From NCBI GenBank assembly GCA_964016105.1, contig CAXHEX010000009.1, positions 135,517-199,516 of the forward strand: a stretch of DNA of 64,000 nt, given 5' to 3'. The stretch is from Ketobacter sp964016105. Lineage in GTDB: Bacteria; Pseudomonadota; Gammaproteobacteria; Pseudomonadales; Ketobacteraceae. The notes under the pieces are model-generated. The model was not told the origin of the DNA, ran no database searches, and saw only the letters and a program-made list of their open reading frames with translations. Positions within the stretch are counted from its first letter, which is position 1. Every line of letters starts with the position of its first letter. Shown piece by piece: positions 25,544 through 34,059 of the stretch. The position numbers and the translations under genes are program-made.

Positions 25544-27037
25544 ATGGAACAGCCCAATCTGTTATTGCGAACCTTAAGGCTGATCGAAAACACTGGCAAC
25601 CGCCTGCCCCATCCCACCACCTTGTTTATCTATATGAGCTTGGGAGTTCTGGTTCTATCCTGGTTATTGCAACTACTTGGTATCAGCGCAATCCACCCCG
25701 TTACTCAAACACACATTGAAGTCAACAATCTACTCTCCCGTTCTGGCTTACATCAAATACTTGAAAAAACCGTCTCCAACTTTACCCAGTTTGCCCCGGT
25801 GGGCACGGTGTTGGTGGCCATGCTGGGTCTGGGAATAGCTGAAAGATCCGGTCTATTGGCTGCCTTGCTAAAACAGATGGTGGGTAATTCCAAGGGCAAA
25901 CTACTCACCGCCACAGTGGTTTTTACCGGTGTTATGAGTAGCCTGGCAGCTGATGCTGGCTATGTGGTGTTAATCCCCATCGCTGGTCTTGTTTTCAACG
26001 CCGCCGGCAAACACCCTATTGCAGGGATGGCAGCGGCATTTGCGGGGGTCTCAGGAGGTTACAGCGCCAATCTGCTCATTGGTCCTGTGGACGCCATTCT
26101 GGCGGGCCTTTCCACTGAAGCCAGCAAATTGGTTGCGCCAGACAAAGAAGTTGGTGTGTTGGCAAATTACTATTTTATTATTGTTTCCACCTTTTTTATC
26201 ACCGTGGCCGGCACCTGGGTCACAGAAAAAGTCACCCTTAAAGCGCTGCCCCAATGGCAGCCCACTGAAGAAAATCACGGCAGCGGCCTTTCCAGAGAAG
26301 AAACCCAAGGCTTAAGAAAATCCGCTTGGGTGGCTTTGGTTTTTTGTTTACTCCTATTGATAGGGTTGCTACCTGAAGATGGGATATTGAGACATCCGGA
26401 AACCGGCTCTATCACCGGATCACCCTTTATCAGTGGCATCGTGATGTTGATTTCCCTATTGGCCGCTGTCTGCGGCTGGGCTTACGGCTCTGTTCAACAA
26501 CGCTATGGAGGCAAAGGCAGTGTTATTGCCGATATGGAAGCCACCATGGCCACCATGGCCAGTTATCTAGTGCTGATGTTTTTTGCCGCCCAGTTTGTGA
26601 ATTATTTTGCCTGGTCCAATATTGGATTGATTCTGGCGGTCCATGGCGCCCAATGGCTGCAGTCCTTGGCCCTATCCCCGGTGCTGCTTTTGACCCTGTT
26701 TATTTTTATGTGCGCGGGCATCAACCTGTTAATAGGCAGCGCTTCGGCGAAATGGTCACTGCTGGCTCCCATCTTTGTGCCCATGTTTTTATTGATTGGG
26801 ATTGCCCCGGAGCAGGTTCAAGCGGCTTATCGTGTGGGGGACAGCAGCACTAATATCATTACGCCACTCATGCCCTATTTTGGTGTAGTAGTGGCATTTA
26901 TGCAGCGTTATCAAAGCCAGCTGGGCGTGGGTACCATGATCTCCCTAATGCTGCCCTACTCCATTACTTTCCTATTAGGCTGGTCGGTACTGTTCGCCCT
27001 GTGGCTGGGGTTAGGGCTGAGCCTTGGCCCATCCTGA
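25544..27037 (+). CDS. AbgT family transporter
   Basis: This 497-residue inner-membrane protein has about a dozen hydrophobic segments. It shows the family start LIENTGNRLPHPTTLFIY and conserved stretches SLAADAGYVVLIPIAG, GVSGGYSANLLIGPVDAIL, NLLIGSASAKWSLLAPIFVPM and GDSSTNIITPLMPYF. Family members include E. coli AbgT (p-aminobenzoyl-glutamate uptake) and MtrF/YdaH-type proteins reported to export sulfonamides; the direction here cannot be told. Length is typical. The ATG lies one base after the cyclase stop, so translation is probably coupled. The stop abuts that of convergent queF with no spacer. Confidence 0.93.
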   Translation: MEQPNLLLRTLRLIENTGNRLPHPTTLFIYMSLGVLVLSWLLQLLGISAIHPVTQTHIEVNNLLSRSGLHQILEKTVSNFTQFAPVGTVLVAMLGLGIAERSGLLAALLKQMVGNSKGKLLTATVVFTGVMSSLAADAGYVVLIPIAGLVFNAAGKHPIAGMAAAFAGVSGGYSANLLIGPVDAILAGLSTEASKLVAPDKEVGVLANYYFIIVSTFFITVAGTWVTEKVTLKALPQWQPTEENHGSGLSREETQGLRKSAWVALVFCLLLLIGLLPEDGILRHPETGSITGSPFISGIVMLISLLAAVCGWAYGSVQQRYGGKGSVIADMEATMATMASYLVLMFFAAQFVNYFAWSNIGLILAVHGAQWLQSLALSPVLLLTLFIFMCAGINLLIGSASAKWSLLAPIFVPMFLLIGIAPEQVQAAYRVGDSSTNIITPLMPYFGVVVAFMQRYQSQLGVGTMISLMLPYSITFLLGWSVLFALWLGLGLSLGPS

Positions 27038-27862
27038 CTATTGCCGCATTAAGCGCAAGTTATCCAATAAATCTGGCTCAGTACTACGATAGGGGTTGAT
27101 ATCAATTCCACCGCGACGACTATAACGGGCATAAACCGTGAGACTGGCCGGCTGACTCAAGTTATAAATATCCATAAAAATGCGCTCCACGCATTGCTCA
27201 TGAAATTCCTGATTGCTGCGAAATGAGATAAGGTACTTGAGCAAGCTACTGGCATCTAATTCCCTGCCATGGTAACGAATCATTACGCTGGCCCAATCCG
27301 GTTGCCCGGTCACTGGACAGCAAGAGCGCAATAAATGGCTATGGAAACACTGCTGGACTGGTTGCTCGGATTTAACTCTCAGTAAGCCACTATCCACCTC
27401 ATATTTTTCCACCGCCACATCAAGGTCATCTAAGCAATCACCAGGAAGTGAAGCCAATTCGAATCTTGGAGCTGAATCGACAGGCAGCAGGTTAACCCCC
27501 ACAGACACACCCAACAGAGAGCTCAGATCCTCTCGAATTCGCAGCACAACGTCACCGGAAGACTCAAAATGGGTACCGTTGAATGAACCTAGGTACAGCT
27601 TCAATGACTTGGATTCCACAATGGAATGGGAGCCAACCGGGACTCGAAGTTCCAGTAACGCTACCACCGGTTTTCCTTTAGGGTTGAGCCAGGAAACCTC
27701 ATAGGCGTTCCACAGATCTTCGCCATAGAAAGGCAACTGCTCAGCCTTGATGGACAATGAAGATCGACCATCCGCTCTGGCAATAGCATGGAGTACAGAC
27801 GCGTCATACTGAGCAGGGAATTCAGATTCGCGCCCCAAGGGACCAGAATTAAACGTTTTCAT
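27038..27862 (-). CDS. queF: NADPH-dependent 7-cyano-7-deazaguanine reductase QueF
   Basis: This 274-residue enzyme reduces preQ0 to preQ1 in queuosine synthesis for tRNA wobble modification. It is the long two-domain proteobacterial form. It shows PLG start context, DLWNAYEVSWLNPKGKP, the substrate-binding VPVGSHSIVESKSLKLYL, the catalytic-cysteine region LLRSCCPVTGQPDWASV (Cys around residue 182), and FHEQCVERIFMDI and YARYSRRGGIDINPYR near the C-terminus. It lies directly upstream of nothing on its strand, and its 3' end abuts the transporter stop. Confidence 0.97.
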   Translation of the reverse strand: MKTFNSGPLGRESEFPAQYDASVLHAIARADGRSSLSIKAEQLPFYGEDLWNAYEVSWLNPKGKPVVALLELRVPVGSHSIVESKSLKLYLGSFNGTHFESSGDVVLRIREDLSSLLGVSVGVNLLPVDSAPRFELASLPGDCLDDLDVAVEKYEVDSGLLRVKSEQPVQQCFHSHLLRSCCPVTGQPDWASVMIRYHGRELDASSLLKYLISFRSNQEFHEQCVERIFMDIYNLSQPASLTVYARYSRRGGIDINPYRSTEPDLLDNLRLMRQ

Positions 27863-27879
27863 AGATTACCTGATTTAAT

Positions 27880-28653
27880 TTAGCTTCGTATTCCAACACC
27901 ATTCTTAAGTAACCAATGGGCCCAGTAATACAATAGCGATATACAAAGCAGTATCATGCTGTACGCCACCCATAAACTGATATCACTGATTCCCAAGAAA
28001 CCATAACGGAAACCGTTCACCATATAAACCATTGGATTGAATTGGGATACCCCTGCCCAGAACTCAGGCAGCATATTGATTGAGTAAAACACCCCTCCCA
28101 TATAAGTGAGAGGTGTTAACACAAATGTAGGCACGATGGAGATATCATCAAAGGAGCCAGCGTAAACGGCGTTGATAAAACCACCCAGCGCGAACATAAC
28201 CGAGGTTAATATGACGATACTGATCAAAACAAACAGATTATGAAGCTGGAGTTCCGTAAAGAACAAGGAGAGGCAGGTTACAATAAAACCTACGCACAAA
28301 CCTCGGGCCATGCCACCCACTACGAACCCGGCAATCACCAAATAATTAGGCATGGGGGAAACCAACATTTCCTCAATATTACGTTGAAATTTGGTACTGA
28401 AAAATGATGAAACCACATTGGAATAGGAGTTGGTGATAACCGACATCATAATCAGCCCAGGTACGATGTACTCCATGTAACTATAGCCTTCGATTTTTCC
28501 GATGCGGCTTCCAATAAGCTCGCCGAAGATCACGAAATAGAGACCAATGGTGATGGCCGGTGGCAGTAATGTTTGCACCCAAATCCGCGTGAATCGACGT
28601 ATTTCTCTGGTAACGATGGTATTAAACGCATTGAATTTTTGCTGCCGATTCAT
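27880..28653 (-). CDS. yadH: ABC-2 type transporter permease YadH
   Basis: This 257-residue inner-membrane permease has about six helices (FIVTCLSLFFTELQ, LFVLISIVILTSVMFALGGF and others) and the ABC-2 region VVSSFFSTKFQRNIEEMLVSPMPNY. Length and sequence fit E. coli YadH (256 aa). The start at 28653 (MNRQQKF) was chosen because AGGAAGG lies about 7 bases upstream and it follows the yadG stop by one base; the frame extends ten codons further upstream into yadG. It forms an exporter with YadG; the substrate is unknown. Confidence 0.93.
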   Translation of the reverse strand: MNRQQKFNAFNTIVTREIRRFTRIWVQTLLPPAITIGLYFVIFGELIGSRIGKIEGYSYMEYIVPGLIMMSVITNSYSNVVSSFFSTKFQRNIEEMLVSPMPNYLVIAGFVVGGMARGLCVGFIVTCLSLFFTELQLHNLFVLISIVILTSVMFALGGFINAVYAGSFDDISIVPTFVLTPLTYMGGVFYSINMLPEFWAGVSQFNPMVYMVNGFRYGFLGISDISLWVAYSMILLCISLLYYWAHWLLKNGVGIRS

Positions 28654-28654
28654 A

Positions 28655-29572
28655 CTAAGCCTTCCTTTCCACCAACGAAACAAACAACTCCTCTAGCCGA
28701 TTTGCTTTATTACGCATACTGAGAACGGATATTTTGGCATCCGTTAATTGCACAAAAACATGATTAAGTGATTCTGATTTGGCCACATCCACTTCTAATG
28801 TGTGAGGGTCAGTTAAGCGGCAAATAGCCCCGCTCAGATCAGGCGCTCGTTCGAGGTCCGTGGCCAAATCCAGCACAAATGTTTCTTCGTTTAGCTTCGC
28901 CAGGAACGCCTTCATGCTGGTTTGCTCAATAATAGTACCTTGATCAATAATCCCTATGGATCGGCACAATTGTTCGGCTTCTTCCAAATAATGAGTGGTT
29001 AGAATAATGGTGGTGCCTTCAGCATTGATTTGCTTAAGGAAGTCCCACATGGAGCGGCGCAACTCGATATCTACTCCGGCAGTTGGCTCATCCAATATTA
29101 ACAACTTGGGTTCATGAACCAGGGCTCGGGCAATCATCAATCGACGTTTCATGCCACCGGACAGCATGCGTGCCCTCTCTGCCTTTTTGCCCCAAAGCCC
29201 CAGCAGCTTTAAGTACTTTTCAGATCGTTGGGAAGCGGTCTTCTTATCCAAGCCAAAATAACCGGCCTGACTTTTCAGGATATCTTCCACTTTTTCAAAC
29301 TGATTAAAGTTAAACTCCTGAGGCACAATACCTATGTGCATTTTTGCTGCAGCAAAATCACGATCAATATCACAACCGAAAATGCTGACGTTTCCCGAAG
29401 TTTTATTCACAAGTGAACTGATAATTCCGATAGTGGTGGACTTTCCCGCGCCGTTGGGACCCAGTAGAGCCATAAAATCACCCTGCTCTACGGTGAAGCT
29501 GATTCCTTTGAGGGCTTCAAATCCGCCTTTGTACACCTTGCGCAGGTTCTGGACTTCTAAAGCTGAAGGCAT
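28655..29572 (-). CDS. yadG: ABC transporter ATP-binding protein YadG
   Basis: This 305-residue ATPase drives the YadGH exporter. It has Walker A GPNGAGKSTTIGIISSLVNK, a Q-loop near VPQEFNFN, signature MLSGGMKRRLMIARAL, Walker B LLILDEPTAGVDIELRR and H-loop LTTHYLEEAEQLC. A C-terminal part of about 80 residues ends VLSMRNKANRLEELFVSLVE, as in E. coli YadG (308 aa). It is the first gene of the yadGH operon. Confidence 0.95.
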   Translation of the reverse strand: MPSALEVQNLRKVYKGGFEALKGISFTVEQGDFMALLGPNGAGKSTTIGIISSLVNKTSGNVSIFGCDIDRDFAAAKMHIGIVPQEFNFNQFEKVEDILKSQAGYFGLDKKTASQRSEKYLKLLGLWGKKAERARMLSGGMKRRLMIARALVHEPKLLILDEPTAGVDIELRRSMWDFLKQINAEGTTIILTTHYLEEAEQLCRSIGIIDQGTIIEQTSMKAFLAKLNEETFVLDLATDLERAPDLSGAICRLTDPHTLEVDVAKSESLNHVFVQLTDAKISVLSMRNKANRLEELFVSLVERKA

Positions 29573-29604
29573 TTAGTTTAAATCTCAATAACAAAAGAAC
29601 CGGG

Positions 29605-29610
29605 ATTATA
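29605..29610 (-). promoter_or_regulatory. Possible -10 element of the yadGH promoter
   Basis: A perfect TATAAT on the minus strand lies 33 bases before the yadG start, in the 68-base gap. No good -35 hexamer is seen at 16-18 bases, so this is tentative. Confidence 0.35.
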
Positions 29611-29640
29611 CTGGTTCACCAGCAACAGAACAGCACCCAC

Positions 29641-30375
29641 TTAATCCAGACAAACTTCGAAATGGCCAAGTTCTCCCCGCCATACCCACTTAACCGCATT
29701 AGCCTCAAACCAAAGAAAGACACCTTCCATCATCCAGGGCCAATGGCTTTGGTCAAGGTCATGTTCTTTTCTTAGAAAGTAAATAAAAGCAGCCAGAATA
29801 GTGTCATGGGTCACATGAACCGATAAGGTTCCATCAGACCCCAGGTTCTGCTTAAGGTGGCGCAGAAGCTTACGAGCACCTTCCTCTGGAGAAAGCACGC
29901 CCCGCACCTCGTTGCGCAAGTGTTTTTGCGCAAACTCCAGAGCACCGAGCTTGAAAAAATAGGGGCCCGCCACCGGCAGATCAATTACGTAACTTCCCGG
30001 CTCCACCAGGCAAGAGTGGGTGGTGACAGGAATATCAATCCCAATACCCTTAGCCATGGCCGTAGCGGTGTCCACACATCGGCCCACGGGACTGGAGAAA
30101 AATGAAGCTATGGGACGCGAGAGTGTCTTGCCATAGGCTTGGGCCAATTCCACACCCAGGGCAGTCAATGGCACATCATATCCGGCAAACTGGTTTTTAG
30201 GCTCTTCACGGATGGAATGACGGGTTACCAATGCCACGGGTTTATCTTGGGGTAGCATATCCAGTGCAGGCAGAAGTTTGGGGTGCAGATGCTCTAATAC
30301 GTCCATTTCCATTATCAATTCATTGACCAAAAAATAGCGTTGACAATCACCTAGTCCAACCCAAGAATGAGCCAC
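29641..30375 (-). CDS. Histidine phosphatase family protein
   Basis: This protein of 244 residues at most belongs to the histidine phosphatase (phosphoglycerate-mutase-like) superfamily. The catalytic motif is VTRHSIREEP (RHG-type, with Ser in place of Gly), followed by YDVPLTALGVELAQAYG, SSPVGRCVDTATAMAKG with the second Arg, a Glu region LVEPGSYV and the second His in VHVTHDTILAAF. The substrate is unknown. The GTG at 30375 lacks a ribosome-binding site; ATG 30312 or 30306 (MEMDVLEHL) are alternatives. It diverges from btuF. Confidence 0.8.
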   Translation of the reverse strand: MAHSWVGLGDCQRYFLVNELIMEMDVLEHLHPKLLPALDMLPQDKPVALVTRHSIREEPKNQFAGYDVPLTALGVELAQAYGKTLSRPIASFFSSPVGRCVDTATAMAKGIGIDIPVTTHSCLVEPGSYVIDLPVAGPYFFKLGALEFAQKHLRNEVRGVLSPEEGARKLLRHLKQNLGSDGTLSVHVTHDTILAAFIYFLRKEHDLDQSHWPWMMEGVFLWFEANAVKWVWRGELGHFEVCLD

Positions 30376-30482
30376 CGATTAACACCGCTGTGATTCAATA
30401 TATGTGCAGTTGATGCCATGGGCAACCCCCTAAAGTAGACAAGCCTGAAACTGCTGCAGCGTACTTAAGATTGAGAAGTAAC

Positions 30483-31433
30483 ATGAAAAGGATAGCGGGA
30501 ATGACACTGGCCACAAAAAGCCTAATGGCGCTAATCGTGTTTCTGGTCTCGTTCCACAGCGGGGCCATTACCGTAACCGATGACGCCAATCGCACACTGA
30601 CCATGAAACAACCGGCGCAGCGCATCGTTTCGCTGGCGCCTCATATCACTGAATTGCTGTTCGCCGCCGGGGCCGGCGCTAAAATCGTGGGCACGGTGAA
30701 CTACAGCGATTACCCTCCAGAGGCCAAAAACATACCCATGGTGGGAGGCTATAACCAAGTAAACTTTGAGGCTATCCTGGGCTTAAACCCGGACCTGATC
30801 ATCGCTTGGAAGAACGGTAACAGCCGAGAAACCCTGGACCAGCTCGCGTCACTGCGGATTCCCATTTTTATGAGTGACCCCAAGGGGTTTAGCAGTATTG
30901 CCCGCAATATTCGAGCTCTGGGGATTATTACGGCGAATGAGAAGGTGGCTGAAGCCAATGCAACCCGGTTCGAACGTCGCTTAGGAAAACTTATACAGCG
31001 CCATGCTGATAGCCTTCCAATTACTGTTTTTTATCAAGTCTGGGACCAACCCCTATATACCCTGGCAGGGGGCCATTTCAGTAAAGACCTTTACCAAATA
31101 TGCGGTGGTAAGAACGTTTTCCAGGATATAAACGAACCTTCCCCGGTGGTGAGCTTTGAATCAGTGGTGGCACGAAACCCTCAGGTGATGCTTACGGGAG
31201 GTCAGCATGGAAAACGCAGCCTGAAACATTGGCGCCAAACCTGGGCCACCTGGAGCAGCATTGACGCCGTTAAGCATGGACAAATGTTTTTGGTCAATCA
31301 GGATATTTATACAAGGGCCTCACCGCGAATACTAGACGCGGCAGAAGACCTCTGCGCCATTCTCAACTCTGCTCGCCAAGTGTACTACCCCACCAGCAGC
31401 AAAGCAGAGAACACGAGCAAACAGATTGAATAA
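30483..31433 (+). CDS. btuF: Cobalamin-binding periplasmic protein BtuF
   Basis: This 316-residue periplasmic substrate-binding protein has a signal peptide (LMALIVFLVSFHSGA) and the type III fold pattern of BtuF: RIVSLAPHITELLFAAGAG, VGTVNYSDYPPEA, VGGYNQVNFEAILGLNPDLIIAW and VWDQPLYTLAGGHFSKDLYQICGG. It delivers vitamin B12 to BtuCD. No btuC or btuD is adjacent, so the permease must be elsewhere. Other type III binding proteins (haem, siderophore) are possible, but the YTLAGGHF...CGG and NYSDYPPEA phrases favour BtuF. ATG 30483 was preferred over the in-frame TTG at 30471. I found no cobalamin riboswitch core in the roughly 100 bases upstream. Confidence 0.87.
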   Translation: MKRIAGMTLATKSLMALIVFLVSFHSGAITVTDDANRTLTMKQPAQRIVSLAPHITELLFAAGAGAKIVGTVNYSDYPPEAKNIPMVGGYNQVNFEAILGLNPDLIIAWKNGNSRETLDQLASLRIPIFMSDPKGFSSIARNIRALGIITANEKVAEANATRFERRLGKLIQRHADSLPITVFYQVWDQPLYTLAGGHFSKDLYQICGGKNVFQDINEPSPVVSFESVVARNPQVMLTGGQHGKRSLKHWRQTWATWSSIDAVKHGQMFLVNQDIYTRASPRILDAAEDLCAILNSARQVYYPTSSKAENTSKQIE

Positions 31434-31446
31434 AACAGGGCAGAAA

Positions 31447-31480
31447 AAAACCCGAGTCCAATAGTATGAATTCGGGTTTT
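31447..31480. terminator. Bidirectional terminator between btuF and tRNA-Gly
   Basis: AAAACCCGA (31447-31455) pairs with TCGGGTTTT (31472-31480). T runs follow on both strands (seven T on the minus strand), so it ends btuF and the tRNA-Gly transcript. Confidence 0.9.
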
Positions 31481-31487
31481 CGTATTT

Positions 31488-31562
31488 TGGAGCGGGAAAC
31501 GAGGTTCGAACTCGCGACCCCAACCTTGGCAAGGTTGTGCTCTACCACTGAGCTATTCCCGC
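31488..31562 (-). tRNA. tRNA-Gly (anticodon GCC)
   Basis: The gene is 75 nt including CCA. The acceptor GCGGGAA pairs with TTCCCGC, the D arm is AGCTCAGTGGTAGAGC, the anticodon arm CAACC TTGCCAA GGTTG carries GCC, and the T arm is GCGAGTTCGAACCTCG. Discriminator T and CCA are encoded. It reads GGC and GGU. Confidence 0.97.
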
Positions 31563-31578
31563 ATAAGACTGGCGGCGA

Positions 31579-31607
31579 ACTATACGCACGTTAAAGCTTA
31601 CCGTCAA
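31579..31607 (-). promoter_or_regulatory. Promoter of tRNA-Gly
   Basis: On the minus strand TTGACG (31607-31602), a 17-base spacer and TATAGT (31584-31579) are followed by the GC-rich discriminator TCGCCGCC, typical of stringently controlled stable-RNA promoters. Confidence 0.85.
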
Positions 31608-31621
31608 GCCCTGTCTCAAGA

Positions 31622-31651
31622 TTGACATCAGTCTAAACTGAAACCAAACTA
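31622..31651 (+). promoter_or_regulatory. Possible rimO promoter with adjoining inverted repeat
   Basis: A perfect TTGACA (31622-31627) is followed at once by the inverted repeat TCAGT-CTAA-ACTGA (31628-31641). The best -10 at 17-18 bases (CAAACT) is poor, so the promoter is uncertain; the repeat would sit between -35 and -10 as an operator. Confidence 0.4.
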
Positions 31652-31677
31652 CAGCGCCATTTCCCGGTAGGCTGACC

Positions 31678-33012
31678 ATGACTGAAGAAAGCAAAAAGGT
31701 TGGATTTATCTCCCTGGGCTGCCCCAAAGCCCTGGTGGACTCTGAGCGTATCCTTACGCAACTGAAAACCGATGGTTACGATATCGTGCCCACCTATCAG
31801 GATGCTGACGTTGTAGTGGTCAATACCTGTGGTTTTATTGACGCCGCGAAACGGGAGTCTCTGGAAACCATTGGCGAAGCATTGCAAGAGAATGGCAAAG
31901 TGATTGTCACCGGCTGTATGGGGGGTGATGCCAAAGATATCACATCGGTGCACCCATCGGTGCTGAGTGTCACTGGCCCCCAGGCTTACGAAGAAGTGGT
32001 CAGCGCGGTACATCAATACGTTCCCCAAGATACGCCCCATAACCCCTATTTGGATTTGGTACCAGAACAAGGGGTAAAGCTCACTCCGCGCCATTATGCC
32101 TACCTGAAAATATCTGAAGGCTGTAACCACCGCTGCAGCTTTTGCATTATTCCTTCGCTCCGAGGCGATCTTGTGAGCCGACCGGTGGGGGATGTGATGG
32201 AAGAAGCTGAGCGCCTGGTTAAAGCTGGAGTGCAGGAATTATTGGTCATATCCCAGGATACCAGCGCCTATGGGGTTGACCTCAAGTACCGCACCGGGTT
32301 TTGGCGGGGGCGCCCCATCAAAACCAAAATGAAGGACCTGTGTGATGCCCTGGCCAGCTTAGGTGTGTGGGTGCGTCTGCATTATGTCTACCCCTACCCC
32401 CATGTGGACGACATCATTCCCATGATGGCAGACAACCGCTTACTGCCCTATTTGGATATTCCTTTCCAGCATGGAAGCCCAGAGATCCTGAAAAAAATGA
32501 AGCGGCCTGCTCATGCGGAAAACACGCTGGAACGTATTGAAAAATGGCGCAGCATCTGCCCCGATATCACCCTGCGCAGTACCTTTATTGTGGGGTTTCC
32601 AGGGGAAACCGAAAGCGAATTTGAGACGCTATTAGAGTTTATCCGGCAAGCCCAATTGGACCGAGTTGGTTGCTTTGCCTACTCACCGGTAGATGGTGCT
32701 CCCGCCAACGATTTACCTGGAGCCGTGCCAGAAGAAGTGAAGCAGGAGCGATTGCAGCGATTTATGGAAGTGCAGGGAGAAATATCCCGATCCAAGCTGA
32801 AACAGAAGATTGGCAAGGTGTACCAGGTGGTTATAGACGAAGTGGATGAGGAAGGCGCCATAGGCCGCACCCAGGCCGATGCCCCTGAAATTGATGGCCT
32901 GGTGTTCCTCAATGGTGAAAAAGAACTGCTGCCTGGCGATATTGTGACCGCTAAAATTTTTCAGTCGGACCAGCATGACCTATGGGCTGAGCTGTGTGAA
33001 CCAGAGCAATAG
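31678..33012 (+). CDS. rimO: Ribosomal protein S12 methylthiotransferase RimO
   Basis: This 444-residue radical-SAM enzyme adds a methylthio group to the conserved Asp of ribosomal protein S12 (Asp89 in E. coli). The N-terminal MTTase domain carries the auxiliary-cluster cysteines in SLGCPKALVDSE, VVNTCGFID and VTGCMGG. The radical-SAM motif is EGCNHRCSFCIIP followed by SLRGDLVSRP, and a TRAM domain occupies roughly the last 70 residues. Length matches E. coli RimO (441). ATG 31678 is preceded by GGTAGG. It stands alone in its operon. Confidence 0.98.
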   Translation: MTEESKKVGFISLGCPKALVDSERILTQLKTDGYDIVPTYQDADVVVVNTCGFIDAAKRESLETIGEALQENGKVIVTGCMGGDAKDITSVHPSVLSVTGPQAYEEVVSAVHQYVPQDTPHNPYLDLVPEQGVKLTPRHYAYLKISEGCNHRCSFCIIPSLRGDLVSRPVGDVMEEAERLVKAGVQELLVISQDTSAYGVDLKYRTGFWRGRPIKTKMKDLCDALASLGVWVRLHYVYPYPHVDDIIPMMADNRLLPYLDIPFQHGSPEILKKMKRPAHAENTLERIEKWRSICPDITLRSTFIVGFPGETESEFETLLEFIRQAQLDRVGCFAYSPVDGAPANDLPGAVPEEVKQERLQRFMEVQGEISRSKLKQKIGKVYQVVIDEVDEEGAIGRTQADAPEIDGLVFLNGEKELLPGDIVTAKIFQSDQHDLWAELCEPEQ

Positions 33013-33104
33013 GACTGCCTCACTTTAGTAAGAATATTCTAATTTTTGCCTCTACACTGATTCCATAGTCAATGGAAACCAGATGAATCCATCGGGAGGC
33101 ATAA

Positions 33105-33524
33105 ATGATTCAAGACAAAGTGAAAGGTCAGATTGACCAATTCAAAAAGCAAAGTGACAACCTTCAGGCGCAGCTAAACAAGAGCCTGAGCGCAGCCAAG
33201 GCTGAGGGCCAAAGAATCTTGAAAGAGATGGGTGTAGAGTCCGGTGCAGAAAAGATCAACCTGCAGGAATTATTAGCGGAATTGCGCCAAGCCAACCCTA
33301 CAGTGAGGGATTTTATCCGCAATTTGGAGGTGGCGACCTATGATAATCGCTTTCGGCTAAACTGGAATACCACCATGATTTCTGCCTATGCCCGGCAGCA
33401 GGCAGAAAGAGCCTACGCTAAGGATATCAAGCCCAGAATTTCTGAAGCACGATCAAGTTTGATGGATCAGCTCCACGACGTACGTAACCGAACCCAAGAG
33501 ATTCGCGCCAAGATGAGCGCTTGA
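33105..33524 (+). CDS. Small coiled-coil protein of unknown function
   Basis: I do not recognise this 139-residue protein. It is highly charged and appears helical throughout: MIQDKVKGQIDQFKKQSDNL and the following 25 residues look like coiled coil, a central NPTVRDFIRNLEVATYDNR may be a loop, and the rest (ISEARSSLMDQLHDVRNRTQ) is again helical. It has no signal or membrane segment. GGGAGG lies 5 bases before ATG 33105, and a strong terminator follows, so it is a real single-gene unit. Phasin-like or chromosome-associated roles are possible by shape only. Confidence 0.8.
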   Translation: MIQDKVKGQIDQFKKQSDNLQAQLNKSLSAAKAEGQRILKEMGVESGAEKINLQELLAELRQANPTVRDFIRNLEVATYDNRFRLNWNTTMISAYARQQAERAYAKDIKPRISEARSSLMDQLHDVRNRTQEIRAKMSA

Positions 33525-33562
33525 TGCTGCATTCATTCTAACAGCTAACATCTTCTTTCTTG

Positions 33563-33592
33563 CAGCCCCCCTATTAATAGGGGGGCTGTTTG
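33563..33592 (+). terminator. Rho-independent terminator after the coiled-coil gene
   Basis: A perfect 11-bp GC-rich stem, CAGCCCCCCTA (33563-33573) with TAGGGGGGCTG (33578-33588) and loop TTAA, is followed by TTTGTTT. Confidence 0.93.
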
Positions 33593-33646
33593 TTTATCAA
33601 GCAATGATGCTAAACTACGTAAATCTAGTTAACATGCCAGTGGCCT

Positions 33647-34051
33647 ATGGAATGCTTAGACAAGCCCGAAGCCGACCCAGTGGAACGCTGGTTGGCGGGT
33701 TTATCAACTAAATCAGAATCGGATTCAGGTAAAGAGAATCAAAAATCCGCCGTGCGTTGCCGTTGCTGTGACGGCTACATCACAGAGAATCAATATCTGG
33801 TACCGATCAACAATCAGACCAACCATTTTTTTACCAACCCCTCAGGGTTGGGGTTTGATCTTCTCAGTTATGAACAGGCATCTGGCTGCTCTGTGAGCGG
33901 CAAACTCACTGACTATTTCTGTTGGTTTGAAGGATTTCAGTGGCAATACGCCTACTGCAAACAGTGTGGTGTCCATCTGGGCTGGTACTACAGTTGCGAG
34001 GGAATATCGGGATTCTTTGGCCTGATTACCGACCAGCTTAAAATGGACTGA
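33647..34051 (+). CDS. Bacterial cereblon-like CULT-domain protein
   Basis: This 134-residue protein consists of a short tail (about 35 residues) and one CULT domain, the zinc-binding fold that binds thalidomide-type ligands in human cereblon. Zinc ligands would be C38 and C41 (RCRCC) and C104 and C107 (YCKQC). The aromatic cage seen in cereblon corresponds to W93 (CWFEGF), W99 (FQWQYAY) and W113 (HLGWYY). NPSGLGFDLLSY and FFGLITDQL match the rest of the fold. A comparable stand-alone bacterial protein is the Magnetospirillum CULT protein (about 125 aa). Its natural ligand and function are unknown. It sits alone, nearly abutting convergent yfbR. The assignment is from pattern recognition but the motif set is distinctive. 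Confidence 0.87.
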   Translation: MECLDKPEADPVERWLAGLSTKSESDSGKENQKSAVRCRCCDGYITENQYLVPINNQTNHFFTNPSGLGFDLLSYEQASGCSVSGKLTDYFCWFEGFQWQYAYCKQCGVHLGWYYSCEGISGFFGLITDQLKMD

Positions 34052-34059
34052 CAGGCCAT

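Noticed and set aside
30376..30482. Cobalamin riboswitch upstream of btuF
   Set aside because: The region is short and I cannot find the conserved B12-box core.
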